A stretch of DNA of 64,000 nucleotides from Warburgia ugandensis (taxonomy: Eukaryota > Streptophyta > Magnoliopsida > Canellales > Canellaceae). Below the pieces are notes generated by a model, which searched no databases, was not told where the DNA came from, and saw only the letters and a list, made by a program, of their open reading frames with translations. Position 1 is the stretch's first letter, and every line of letters begins with the position of its first letter. This document shows positions 1 through 13,900 of this stretch, piece after piece. The position numbers and the translations under genes are program-made. The stretch is from NCBI GenBank assembly GCA_035236585.1, contig CP141132.1:55369880-55433879 (forward strand). The letters run 5' to 3'.

Positions 1-20
1 TTTTCTCTACTCATCTGTGA

Positions 21-85
21 TACCCTTGTGGTCCGCCCTGTCCCTGGACCCCCCATAGGTGGGAGCTTCGTGCACTGGGGCTGCC
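21..85 (+). mobile_element. Au-type SINE, 3' fragment
   Basis: The stretch carries CCCTTGTGGTCCGCCC, then GGGAGCTTCGTGCACTG and GCTGCC, matching the 3' half of the two fuller Au-like SINEs at 13531 and 14591. The tRNA-related half is absent, so this is a truncated copy lying in an intron of the P4H gene. Confidence 0.7.
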
Positions 86-309
86 TAAAAAATCTGTGCT
101 AGTTTCTGCTGGGATCTGATAGAATCTTATCTACATACTTCTGTATTTCAATTTTGTCTTCTTTGTTTGACAACAATAATATCTGCAAACAATTACTTGC
201 ATTATTGTTGTTAACTTTGATTTCTGCACCACAAAGTACATGCCATGATGACATCAAATGTCCCTTCCATAATTATCTTGATGCAGTTATCAACTGGATT
301 TGATAGCAG

Positions 310-406
310 AAAAGTCAAAATGGGAACCCATGATACAATTGGGCCATTCAACTAAACCCAGTGGATTCGATCCTTCTCGTGTAGTCCAACTTTCTTGGCA
401 TCCAAG
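310..406 (+). CDS. P4H exon (stem region and start of catalytic domain)
   Basis: Acceptor is the AG ending at 309 and donor GT begins at 407. The exon encodes a charged linker followed by SGFDPSRVVQLSWHPR, the block that precedes the catalytic domain in plant P4Hs. It starts in a split codon, so a 5' exon is required. An alternative acceptor AG at 305-306 would add three bases. The terminal arginine codon is split with the next exon. Confidence 0.85.
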
Positions 407-3400
407 GTTGGCTGCTTTAGTTCACTTTCTTCATGGCATAGACATGTTTAGTGCCTATGAACAGTATAATATCAATATCCATTGTGTACACTGCTAATGA
501 GCTATAATTACTGAAACATATCTTGAAGTCTCTTTGAGAAAGTATAATACATTTCCTTGTTAGTGTCAAATTTCTTTTTCTTTTTAATGATCCTGTTAGT
601 GTTGCAGTTGACTAGAGTTTAACTTAGCAAGCATATAATAAATGCCTTTTTTTTTTAAATGGTAATGATGAATACTATGAATGTTGTAATCTACTCAATA
701 TCAATGTTGTATTTTAAGTTATACATAATTAATATTTGTAATGTCTTTCACTCGTACATATCTGATGTCTTGTTTCATGTTATTGATAACTATACCTATA
801 CCCATGTCCTATTTTTTGTGAAATTCCAAGCCTTATCTTGATGCCACTGTTCCCTACTGTATCTGTATTCAGTATCCTGGCGTCATAAGGGTTTCTATCT
901 GTGCGATTAGATGTGCATTCATTTCAATTCCTATTGTATTTTCTTTAAAGAAAGAGATCCATGAATGGTGGAGTGTCACAAGGAGCCTCCTCTGTGGTAG
1001 GTTACCAGTTAGATGATGCTTGTGGGCGAGAGTGTAACTTTCAGAGAAAAAATAAATAAATAAAAAGTTCCTTTACGATATGCGTCATGTTAAAAATAGA
1101 GTTTCATAAGTTAATAACTGTGTTCACCGATTAATATTAGAGGATTTCGGATTTGATTTTGGGTAATAAGAATCAAGCTTAGAAATGTATAAGCGAACCT
1201 TATGTTTGATTTTTATTTATCATTTCTGCTTAACCATTTTGCATCACTTTTCTTGAGATAGGGCCTTCTTGTATAAAGGTTTTCTTACCAATGAGGAATG
1301 TGACCACCTTATTTCTTTGGTAATTTCTTCCCCTCCCACTTGCATGATCAAAATGATTCTATTTTTTCACACTGTTTCTCCAAGTATGTTTTCTGGGTGC
1401 AGTCACGTGGTAAGCTAAAGAAATCGTTGGTGCTGGATGGTGATTCAGGAAAAGGTGTTCCATCCAAGCATCGTACAAGTTCGGGAATGTTCTTGGATAT
1501 GGATCAAGTGAGTGAGTGTAGCTGGAGACAAATTCAATGCTAAGCTTTATTATCTGTAGTAGTTAATGGTACTACCCAGTTGCTTGTGAATAAAGTAGTA
1601 AGTTGCAACTTCATGGAAGCCTTTATGTGAACATTTGTAGTATGAAAGCATGATTCAGGTCCCCTCATGATTAAGGTTGTTAAATTTGATATTCAAATTT
1701 GTTTGACATAGTATGACATTGCTAATAAGCATGCATGGAGTGAAATATGAAATCTCAAGAAGAGGCATAAATAAAGAGCGAGGATGTTCTACTGATAGGG
1801 GTTGTTTGCTATAAGATTGGAGTTCTTAAGTTCAAGCAATACAGATCTTTGCTAAGTTAGATGTTTAGCTAGGTCTTGAGACCTCCCTTCAGTGGGCAGG
1901 GATTTGCCTTTCTGTTTTCAATTAACAAATGCAGGTTAAAAGTATCTCGCTTGCAACATAACTACAGTACTTAGTATTATAAAAAGGAATGAGAGAATCT
2001 TGACTTGCGTCTGAATTAGATCATGGAAGAGGTCGAGAAGTACCTTCGGTTCCTTGGATCAGCTTCTTGCTCATTATGAGATTTGGGCAGCCTTAAGTGT
2101 TTTAAATAATAATAAAAATTGTTTGTTCTCCTTTTTCCCTTTTTCTTTTATGGTTTTTTAAGTGAAAACAGAAACTTATTGGAGAAAGAGAAAATTGTAA
2201 TTGCATTAAGGGCAACAAATTTTTTTTTTTTTGGCTAATTTAAATAAGGGCAACGGTCACACAATGACTAATGACTTCCTTATAGGCCTTCTTTCTTGAT
2301 TGTGAGGTGACTTCCGTAGTAAATTTCTTGATTACTTATTTGTTTCCTTAGATATGTGAATGGAAGTCATCTTGCTGTCCATACTGCTTCTCCAGAGCCA
2401 CTACATCCACCAGATGCCCACGCCGTGAGATGGCTTAAATTGACCTCTGAAACTATAACCCAAGAAGAAGTTTCCTCCCTTCATCTTTAGAATAATCTAA
2501 ACTAATTGGTCCTGGATAAGCAAGGATCACGACTCCATAATTTCCACTTACACTTTTGATGGCTGAGAGGCCTGGTTTCTCTGAGCAACACCAAGTAAAA
2601 TCAGTTTTCCAAATTAGCCTTGTTAGGAAATTGTCTTGAATATCTAGAACCTTTATTCTATATCCTACCAGGATCCTTTCTATTTTCTGAAGAAGTCTTT
2701 TCAGTAACTCCTAGCTACTGTTTCAAACAAGATGTAGCAGTGGCATTCAAGGGATGCTACTTCATCCAGTATCTCATGACTGTTTCCTTCATAGAAAGTT
2801 TACAGCTGGTACATTGATCCATTGAATTGTCATTATGAGAATCTATAATGCAATTGAACCCAAATATATCACAGTGTTACCATCAGAAAACAGCCCACCG
2901 TCTCTTAATGGAGACCTAGGTTGTCAAAACAGTTATTGCTGAAGTTAGTTTGATGATGTGCAACAATAGTGGCTCCGACATTATTCTTTTCTTCTTTGTT
3001 TGCTAAACCTCATTCCTGTTTCCTCTTTGTGCACTCTTAGTGTTGTCCTAGAAAATGAATCAATCGCAAACCTTTAGGATTAGCTATACTTTGTTTCTCA
3101 AATGCAAATTACCCAACCCTAACACATGCTTGTTTTAAACTACACTTGCCCAGCAAATATCAGTTGGAATTTGTCTAACATTCTTGCAATCTCCATGAAT
3201 TTGTGAGAAAGGAATCTCCATGAATTTGTGAAAAAGGAAGTATGACTGAGGATAGCAAGAGTGGCATTGATCAATGGATTCCTATCACCAAAGGAAAGAA
3301 AATGTTTCTTTCAACTTGGTAATTTCTTCTTCAGCACTTGAGTGCAAAGACTCTGGAAGCCAAGCAACACCAAGATGAGAATTTGTGCCCCAACCATTGA

Positions 3401-6400
3401 GCTACATGCCCAATCCTTGCAAACAATTTATCCTTTATGTTGGAAATAACTTGCTTATTCAGTAGTTCACAGAATATTATAATGAGCATTCAAGAAATCA
3501 TTGATATTTGTCATTAGACCTGAAATAATGTCAGCATTCTCAGGTTTAACTGCATATTTTATTATTTTGCAATGAATCCCTGTAGGACACTGAAGGTGAG
3601 AAAGTGACCCTGCTACTCCCAACTGAACTCCCTTGACTGAAACTTCTGTCAGCCCCTAAAATGCTACTAACACTGTTTAAAACTTCATCATAGAAAGGGA
3701 TTTATTGATGGCAAACTGATTTCGTGAAGAACACAAATCAAGAAGGGAAGAAAGAGAGTTTGCATAGAATGAAATGATGGAACTTTCCAATGTTAGCATA
3801 GACACTTTCCTACATTGGCATGTTCAACCTGAATGGTATACAAGTAAACAATAACCTATACACATCTGATTTTAGTAGATGACGTTTTGGGTATTTCCTA
3901 CACTTTCTGTAAGAGATGTAATCTGTGTTTGAAAGCCTCCTTTTTTGGATGAAAATCTGCTTTTGTGTTTGTTGGCAACAAATTTTGATGGGAATCTGGG
4001 TTTCTTTCTATTAGGTAATTAGTTACTGCTGATTTTCTTAATCCATAAAGGTTTAGAGGCCAAAGGAACAAAAAAAACTGGAGTATCTCATTGTTTGAAG
4101 AGTGTTGCTCTTGTCAACCTTTTCCTACACTTGGTTGTTGTTCTTGTTGATTTTGGCTCACTTGTGGTATACACTATTTTTTAGGTGTCACTTTTGTTGC
4201 CCGAGTTGACTGATTATAATAATCTCTTTAAAGTAATGATTTGAGAGTCAACCCATGTCTTTTATGCGATGTAAGTCATATAGGTAGTTTAGTTTTCTCT
4301 ACTTTAGGAATACATTCTTGAGTAAACAACAAAGAAGATAAAGGCAACAATACACATAATAGAATTAGAGATACGAGCCCCCACTCTGTTTATGAAACAG
4401 GGAGCTAGAAAACTGCATCACTTCATGTGGTAAGAATGCTGATTATTAAGGAAATTTCAAGAGGTTTACAACTTGCTTTAACTTTCTAACAAAGATTCAA
4501 CATCATACCAGCTTCCAGTTGGATGTGCCCTATGAAATTCCAGCAAAAATTTCGGTAGGAGCTCCACTAGGATGCTTTTTACTCTTGGAGGTATGAAGAT
4601 TTATAGGTAGAAATGGAATTTTTGAGGGTGAACTTGAAGAAGGGGAATGATAAATTCTCATTGCTTACATATGTGGAAATATTTGTTTCTGGTTTAATTT
4701 AGCCAAATCAACAGTTAAACTATGATTAGTTAGGTGAATATGGTCTAACCTAAGATTTGCTTAAGTGGCTAGTAGCCCTTGTTAGAATATTGCACCTCCA
4801 GTTGTGGTGTTTGGCTTTTTATAGGAATATGTTTCTGCTTATTGTTACAGAGAAGAAGAATCGTTTTGGTTGGAAAGTAAAGGGCTGCGGGCTCTTTGTA
4901 TAACCCACTCTATAGATCCCTATGATTGTTACAAAAAATTGAGACCACCTTTTCATATGAATACTTGATCGTGAGTCATCTTCATTTCCTAGACGTTCTC
5001 TACATTCCGTTTAGATTTGATTGTCTTCACCTATATAATTCTTCTATATTCTTTGGCTGGCTGCATCTTGTTCTTTGATTAATGTTCTTTGCTGCTTACA
5101 CCCACGATTGCTTTTGATTACTTTTTCAATGAATAATCCAAAAATTGGAGGTATGAAGATTTATAGGTAGAAATGGAATTTTTGAGGGTGAACTTGAAGA
5201 AGGGGAATGATAAATTCTCATTGCTTACATATGTGGAAATATTTGTTTCTGGTTTAATTTAGCCAAATCAACAGTTAAACTATGATTAGTTAGGTGAATA
5301 TGGTCTAACCTAAGATTTGCTTAAGTGGCTAGTAGCCCTTGTTAGAATATTGCACCTCCAGTTGTGGTGTTTGGCTTTTTATAGGAATATGTTTCTGCTT
5401 ATTGTTACAGAGAAGAAGAATCGTTTTGGTTGGAAAGTAAAGGGCTGCGGGCTCTTTGTATAACCCACTCTATAGATCCCTATGATTGTTACAAAAAATT
5501 GAGACCACCTTTTCATATGAATACTTGATCGTGAGTCATCTTCATTTCCTAGACGTTCTCTACATTCCGTTTAGATTTGATTGTCTTCACCTATATAATT
5601 CTTCTATATTCTTTGGCTGGCTGCATCTTGTTCTTTGATTAATGTTCTTTGCTGCTTACACCCACGATTGCTTTTGATTACTTTTTCAATGAATAATCCA
5701 AAAATTGGAGGTATGAAGATTTATAGGTAGAAATGGAATTTTTGAGGGTGAACTTGAAGAAGGGGAATGATAAATTCTCATTGCTTACATATGTGGAAAT
5801 ATTTGTTTCTGGTTTAATTTAGCCAAATCAACAGTTAAACTATGATTAGTTAGGTGAATATGGTCTAACCTAAGATTTGCTTAAGTGGCTAGTAGCCCTT
5901 GTTAGAATATTGCACCTCCAGTTGTGGTGTTTGGCTTTTTATAGGAATATGTTTCTGCTTATTGTTACAGAGAAGAAGAATCGTTTTGGTTGGAAAGTAA
6001 AGGGCTGCGGGCTCTTTGTATAACCCACTCTATAGATCCCTATGATTGTTACAAAAAATTGAGACCACCTTTTCATATGAATACTTGATCGTGAGTCATC
6101 TTCATTTCCTAGACGTTCTCTACATTCCGTTTAGATTTGATTGTCTTCACCTATATAATTCTTCTATATTCTTTGGCTGGCTGCATCTTGTTCTTTGATT
6201 AATGTTCTTTGCTGCTTACACCCACGATTGCTTTTGATTACTTTTTCAATGAATAATCCAAAAATTGGAGGTATGAAGATTTATAGGTAGAAATGGAATT
6301 TTTGAGGGTGAACTTGAAGAAGGGGAATGATAAATTCTCATTGCTTACATATGTGGAAATATTTGTTTCTGGTTTAATTTAGCCAAATCAACAGTTAAAC

Positions 6401-9400
6401 TATGATTAGTTAGGTGAATATGGTCTAACCTAAGATTTGCTTAAGTGGCTAGTAGCCCTTGTTAGAATATTGCACCTCCAGTTGTGGTGTTTGGCTTTTT
6501 ATAGGAATATGTTTCTGCTTATTGTTACAGAGAAGAAGAATCGTTTTGGTTGGAAAGTAAAGGGCTGCGGGCTCTTTGTATAACCCACTCTATAGATCCC
6601 TATGATTGTTACAAAAAATTGAGACCACCTTTTCATATGAATACTTGATCGTGAGTCATCTTCATTTCCTAGACGTTCTCTACATTCCGTTTAGATTTGA
6701 TTGTCTTCACCTATATAATTCTTCTATATTCTTTGGCTGGCTGCATCTTGTTCTTTGATTAATGTTCTTTGCTGCTTACACCCACGATTGCTTTTGATTA
6801 CTTTTTCAATGAATAATCCAAAAATTGTAGGCCCTTGATAAGTCTTGATTCTCATCATTGGCTACTCTTTGATCCTTTCAAGAATATGTTTATCTGGCCA
6901 TTTTGATGAAAATCTGACACTAAATCAGATTCTTGGTTGATCTGACATGTCTCATTAAGTTGTAGGTTCTGTGAATTACTCTAATGGATCCTTTACTTTT
7001 CATGAAACTTTTGTGTCTCATCCTTTTTCTGTATTTAGTCAGAGCTCTCCACAAATTTGACCTGAAGATATAAAATGCTTGGGTGGGCTCATAAGCTAGT
7101 TAAATGAGCCTTTAATTAAAAATGGAGCCCACATATTGATTTGTGAAAATGGATATGTTTGGCCCATGTAAGCAAAACATGCTTTGTTATATTTTACTAT
7201 CGTTACTAAAGTGGACCAGGAAAATTCTAATGGTGGAAAGCTTTTACATTATTATTTGAATGTCAAAAGACAACAAAACATAAATATTTTAATATCCACA
7301 AAAAGACAAACATTTGAGAGTAGGCAAAATAGATGAAGATTTGAGAGGGTTAAATGTTTAAGCTATTTTAACTAGTGAGCAAGGCAAATGCTAAATACTT
7401 GCGTTGAATATGCCAGGGTTGGTTCGTAAGAGTTTAGGAGACTAATTGCGTAGGTTTGGAATTTTGGAAGTAGCCGAGTACTTGACTAAGATGATCAAGT
7501 GAGCCGGGGTTAACTCTAAAAATCCAGGGGACGAAAATAGTGTTAAAAGGGTATCTATCAATGACAGAAAATCATCCAAAGATTTTCAGCTGAAATTCAT
7601 AAGTTTGTCCAACCGTGGTTGATATAGAAAACCTGAAAAAAGAAATTGCAGAGAAAGAAGAAAACAGCTCAAGTATCCAATATCATTCTCCAAAAGTGCA
7701 TATGCCTTTACAACCTTTATATGAGTTCTTAGGCTTTTTCTCCTAGAAATAGAAACTTTAATCTTAGCAACTTCTATTCAAATCAGGACCCAATATAGGA
7801 AACTTTTAGTAATTAAGAAATTTTCCTAAACAGACTCCTAATTAAAATGGTAGCTTCCAATAGTAATAGGACACCTTCCATGTAGGACTCAAACTGAATT
7901 ATAAACTTTAAAGAAAGACCAATTAAATTTCTAAATAGTTCAAACTTCTTAAACATAAGTCTATGATACTGTTCTCGTGAATGGTAACCACATAACTGTT
8001 CACACGGTTACTTTTCATGTGAACAGTGCATGTGGATCGTGCTCAAACTGCACTGCATCATCAGGGAAGTTTGACATTGAGGGGGTTAAACAACATGGAT
8101 CTTGCGTGTGCATTTCAAAGCTCTATAGAGATTGTGGAGAAACTTGTTATTGATTGTGGACACTTCAAAATACATGGATATTTTGGCCAATGCATCCATT
8201 TCATTGGCAGTGGATACTGTGAAGGATGGAGTTTGGACATATAAAAACTAAAAAGTGGCAAATGCAAAGGGAAGTGGTAGGAAAAGGTAGAAGTTTGCTA
8301 CTTGCAGAAACCCAATTCATGATTTGTCTGTACAAATATTTTTTGTGTCTCTGTAACTTGCAAATTTGTCAAGCACCATTAACCCTATAGTTCTGTAGTG
8401 CTTCCTATAAGTTTGAAGTGATGCTTATTACATAAATTTTCTTTATCCACAAGGATTTGTGGACTTGTACAGATACTGTACCTAGATCGTGGGCTAGCGT
8501 CACGAGTGTGTAATGTTTGTTTTATTAGATGCCAAGGGTACCCAAAGAGAAATTCGTAACCCCATTAGCTGAGTTCAAGGTAAAAATAGTAATGAATCCG
8601 GCTAGAAGAAGGAAAATGGTTAAGGATTTCAAATCATGAACCAATGATGAAGAAGCTTACATTATTGAACTTTTTTTTGAAGACAAAATCTGGGCTGTTA
8701 GAATTGAAAGGGAGCTTGCTGATAACAAGTGTGTCCACTAGGGTGCTTAAAATGTTTAATCCAAAGTTTAGTAAGGCTGTAACTTACACACACACCTACT
8801 TGTTCAGAGAGCAGGCTGGTGCATGACTCTCCCACATATGCGGGAACCAAGGAAGGGATGGACTACAAAGTGTCTATGGTATGCAGCCTTACCTTGCATT
8901 TTTGGCAAGAGGCTGTTTCCTCGAACTTGTGACCTCTACATCACATGATGACCTACTTGTTCAGAGCATTGTGAAAATTTTATAAATCTAGTCTCAGATC
9001 CTTTGGTATAATTGACACATTCCCAGATCCTATGTACACCATCATCACAAGCTTACAAACCATCTTGTACAATTAGGTTCAAGATATGTGCACAGCATTA
9101 TACGTGGAAGAAATGACCAATACACAAGAAAGAATCTTGCACACAAAGTTGGCTTCTTGAAATTTCATGCATATTATCATTGTTAGTGACATTATCCAAA
9201 TCATCATCATCATCAAGACCTTATCCCGATTGGGGGTTGGTCACATGAATCTTATTCCTCCATTCCCCTCCTTTATGTGTCATGGCTTCATTGAGTCCCA
9301 AATTTTAATTCTTTTCTTGCCACTTCAATCCATGTTCTTTTGAGCCTTCCCCTTGCTCATTTAGAACCTTTGAATTGGATCGCCGCACTCCTAACTGATG

Positions 9401-10916
9401 TTGTTTTTGGTCTCTATTGGATATGTCCAAACCATCTAAGTGACTAGGTCTAAACTCCCTCATCTTGTTACCTATTGGCACTACTCCTTAAGTTTCCTCT
9501 AATGTTTTCATTTTTAATTATATCCTTTCTTGTCTTGCCAGTCATCTATCTCAACATCTGCATTTTGGTGACACTCATCCTATGTATATGTTGTTCCTTA
9601 ACTGCCCAACACTATGATCTATAGAGCATGCTCGGCCTTACAACCATCCTATAGAATTTTCCCTTTGGTTTGAGTGACATTATCCAAAGTAAGAGAAAAA
9701 TTATCTTCTCTATTCCTCAATCACTCGAGAACTTAAAAAAACTTCTTGGCAAAAAGTATATCTTGTATGTGGAAGAGGGAAGTGAGTATAATTAAGAATC
9801 TTATCGTGCAACACCTAATTCCCATCCACAAAGTGTGTAGTTAAATAAATATCACACTCAGTTATGCAATATGACTACACATTAGAACTAGAAGTGAGAC
9901 ATATATTACTATAAACATTGCCCAAAACATGCTTCAATTTTGGCTTCTCGTATTCTTATGCAATCAATCCTGGCAGCATTTGTAGATTATGGCTTAACAT
10001 CCTCGTTCAAATAGTTATGAATTTCCTTAGTTCATTCATCTCCACCATCTTCAATGGGTGGTTATGCTTTATACTTGGAAATGTCATTTTCTCATGATAA
10101 ATATTTTGACCCAATGTTTGCTTAGGCATTTTCATCTCAGAACCTAATGCAACTAATTTGTATCAGTATTGGATTTTCTTGGACACTTCTAGTATGCCAT
10201 TTCAAATATATTATCTCATGACTACTACCTATTGCATAATTCTTAGGGCAATAACTAGTTTGCCTTTGTGACCCATCCTTATCAACATATATTGCAAAAT
10301 CATCAAACTTCTGAAGTGGCAGTACATTTTCTAGAACTTATAATAGTTGGTGTAGTGTTATATGTCTTGGAATTTGTCATAGTGTCCCACTCCATTATCC
10401 GTAAGTACTTGGTGAGATAGAATTTTTGAAGCAACAGCAGCAAAATCCTCTTCTATGCCAGAAGAGAATCTGAGAGGAAGAGAGGGCCTGGAGTCAAGAG
10501 GTGGTCGAGGCTTGAGAGTCTCAGCTATCTAGATCTGAGAAGCTCAAGATATGAGAGAGTAAAGTTAGAGAGGGTGACATCGGCATGGAAGAGAGATAGA
10601 AATTAGGGCTCGTGTCTGTAAAATATAGATGATTATCAAATAAACCAATTATCACAAAAACCTATAATTTATTTGTATATTGAGACAAGCAAAAGCAAAG
10701 AGAAGAAGAGAATTTTAAGTTATTTTAATTACAAATCAACTTGTAGAAATAATGACTAAGAGATCAAAATAAACTAGATCTTAAAAGTTTGGACAATTCT
10801 TAGCAATCATAGTTCAGACAATGTCATTTGAGTGTGATTTCAGACCACATAGCATAGTGTTTAATCTAAAATTTAGAATTTTAAAGCGACATGTGCATGT
10901 ATATACATACATACAC

Positions 10917-10969
<53 letters not shown>

Positions 10970-13900
10970 GAAGTCCATTATCTATTGATTATATTCTTTG
11001 AGATTTTATTTTCATTTTGAAGGATCTACAAACGAAAATGGCATAGGAAAGAGTCACAAGGCGTGAGATAATTCTTCTATTATAATAGTAAATAGTTCAT
11101 ATGTCTAGTAGCTCACAAAATTTGGATGTAAGACTCAGGTCACTATTCTATGCATGTAATATTTAATTAAGAATGTGAGGTGAGAGACAAGTGAGAGATG
11201 TCAGTCATAGTTTGTCTTCTGGCAGAACTTTTTATTATTAAAAATGGCACAGCAATGAAATAAATAAGAACTTGCCCAGTTTGAACATATTTTATTAAAA
11301 TAAGAGATTCCTTTACTCTTCTTTAATTTCATGACCTGGAAGGAAGTTCAAGGATAATGACAGAAACAGAAAATGAAGACATAAATAACAAGTGTAGCTA
11401 TCAATTATTGGCTCTTTAGTCTTATATCTCAAACCTTTAAGTGCCAAACTCTTCGCAGCAAAAGTCCATCTTCGTTTGAATTTGTTCAACTTGGAAGAGA
11501 GAGAACTAGCAAAGTCCAATGGGTTGTCAATGGTTTTGTTTTACTTATTTGGTTGTTGGAATTACCCAAAAAAAGTCAATAGCATATATCTTTTCTGATT
11601 CTTGGAGTTTCTAATTATGTGGGTAAAACATGCAGATACGACTAACCCCACCCATAAATTAAACAGGTGGGCTGGTTATGCTCTGTTTTCATCAGGTCGT
11701 CAAACCCAGGGTTATACAGGTGCACTGAAATTGTCCCCTCTATTTTTTTCTTAAAAGTGGGCCACGCATTATTTTGTTGATGTTTACTTCTTCTTTTTTC
11801 TTTTTCTTTTTAAGTATGAAAATGCCACAAACCAAGCAAATAGAGATGTTGAATCTCTATGAAAAGACACAAATTCAAGCTCCATGAAGAATGGACATAG
11901 AAAGCCAAACTTTTAATTCCATTAACAATGCTATGATACATACAAAAACTACATTAACTTTGCAAGATACACACAAAATCCATGGAGTTTTTCCATTATA
12001 CTCCATGCAAGAATTTCAATTGGGTTAAATGATCCATCAAAATAATTGAGTGGAGTGTGACATTCATTGGATTGCTCTAGGTAAACCAGGGACCACTGAT
12101 CATCGGTAAAATTTTCATTGAGAAGTCCTAAAGAAGATATTGAAGATGATTGAGCCTGATGGAGAGTTGCAAGTCAATTGATGAGGATGAGATACTACCA
12201 GATAGCATCACTTAATACGAATCAAACTGTAGATGAAAAATGAGGTTTATCAAAACCATCAAACGTTGAAAGGATGATTAAAATCATACGTTGGTACAAT
12301 CACAATAAGAAAACATTGATCAAAGAATTTGATATTGCTATCAAGGATAATACAAGGTTATATTGGTGAAGATAAGTCAAATCCCAATATGATGTACAAT
12401 ATATCCCAAATCAAATCATATACATACTCTTGACATTTGTAATTAGATGGTGGCTTGTCAAACCTGTCACAAAACCCTATTTATAGAGGTTGACATAGAG
12501 TCAACTGTCCATATTTCATCCCTATGGTTGGCAAATGACCAAATGGTCCTTGCTTTCAGATCAGATGCCCTTTATAGTCCCTTATGTATCCATAAGTGCA
12601 TCCATATTCCCTACAACCACCAAATGTCATGAAATCCAATGCAATATTCTTACAAGAGTTCCTTAACCTTTAAAAAAAGAGTCTTAGGTCATTTTATATA
12701 TTGTCTTGACTAGGCTAGTCATGGTTCAACCATTGGTTTGGTCAAACTAAACCAAAAGACAAAGATGGGCTGTAAATAGCCAATGGGAATGTGCTTTTCT
12801 CCAGATTTCGAAGTTTACCTCTAGACTTCACATTTCCTAGAGAAAGTGACATCTCTCAAGTAACTTATTGGCAAATCCCTCTACATAGTTCTGAAAATTC
12901 CTTAATCCTGAAGCACAAGAAACAATTATTAGTACCCTTACCACCTTAATCCATCACCCTAATCATCATCCAGCAAATGAAGAGCAAGACACTCTTCAGG
13001 GTGCATCAATTGTCACTATTTCAATATGATCATAGTTAAGATCAGTATCTAAAGTAAAGAAGCTTCGACTTTTCTGTGGGGCGGTTCAGATAAAACTTTT
13101 GGTCAAATTTTACAAAGTCTCATTCAATTTAAATTTTCCATCTGTCGAATTAAGTTAGAAGGGTAATGTATGATCCTTCAATCGCCTTCATTACTGTCTG
13201 GACCTAGTCCTTTGGTTTTTTTATTTACTGTAGTTTTGACTCTATATCCTGTCTTGCTTATGTAGATGGTTCTACTTATCATTTTACCTTTCAAGAGAAC
13301 CCTCCATCCCCAATTTGAAGGAGATTAACATGCCTGCATTACTTACATTGTGTAAAAACTTAGTAGTAGCTCTAAAATTCTGTAAAAAGAGATTTTCGTG
13401 GTTGATCTGCAGCTCATGTAGGCTGTGCTTGCAGACTCACGTTCTCTATACTCCATCTTGAAGGAAATCATAAGATATATTTTGGAGAATTTATGTGTAG
13501 AATTTTGACTCACGTTCTCTGTTACCACAAGGGGAGCCTTGGCACAATGGTAAAAGTAGTCGTCATGTGACCTTGAGGTCACGGGTTCAAGCCGTGGAAC
13601 AGCCTCTTGTAAAAAATACAAGGAAAGTCTGCATACTATAGGCCCTTGTAGTCCACTCCTTTCCCAGACCCTGCATAAGCGGGAGCTTTGTGCACTGGTG
13701 CTACCCCTTTTATGAGTAGAATGTAAATTCATACCGATGGAAATTCTTTTGAACATTGATTCTAAAGGGCCATGATAAAGATTGCTCTTGAGCACATCTA
13801 TCCTCGGGGATTCTTTTGCCGATTATGAATGTTTTGAAACATTTCTTGTTTGGGTTGTCCTCTTTGGCTCTTCAAAAATGGTTTGGGAATGCCTATTAAT

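Larger units (their letters stand above)
8794..10330 (-). pseudogene. hAT-superfamily transposase relic (RICESLEEPER/DAYSLEEPER-like, BED finger type)
   Basis: Read on the minus strand, several blocks match plant hAT transposases in order. They are a degenerate BED-finger stretch (about 10300-10180, GSSHEIIYLKWH), HNHPLKMVEMNELRKF (about 10080-10020), KLKHVLGNVYSNICLTS (about 9960-9890), then GIEK..FLL.LDN at 9740-9675, and after the LINE insertion CCAHILNLIVQDGL (about 9105-9060) and GSETRFIKFSQCSEQVG (about 9005-8955). Stops and frame changes are frequent, so it is dead. It is split by a LINE at 9201-9672 and a SINE at 8810-8950, whose target-site duplications consist of hAT sequence. The C-terminal dimerisation region and the element's ends are not found. 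Zinc-finger and catalytic roles are known for the family; this copy cannot act. Confidence 0.82.

Noticed and set aside
2340-3600. Possible extra exons or a captured gene in the large P4H intron
   Set aside because: Translations in both orientations gave only short frames without a family; the P4H frame is complete without them.
13343-13795. 150-codon minus-strand open frame, the longest in the window
   Set aside because: It runs across an Au SINE and its flanks in antisense; the SINE part explains much of it and no protein family is recognisable.
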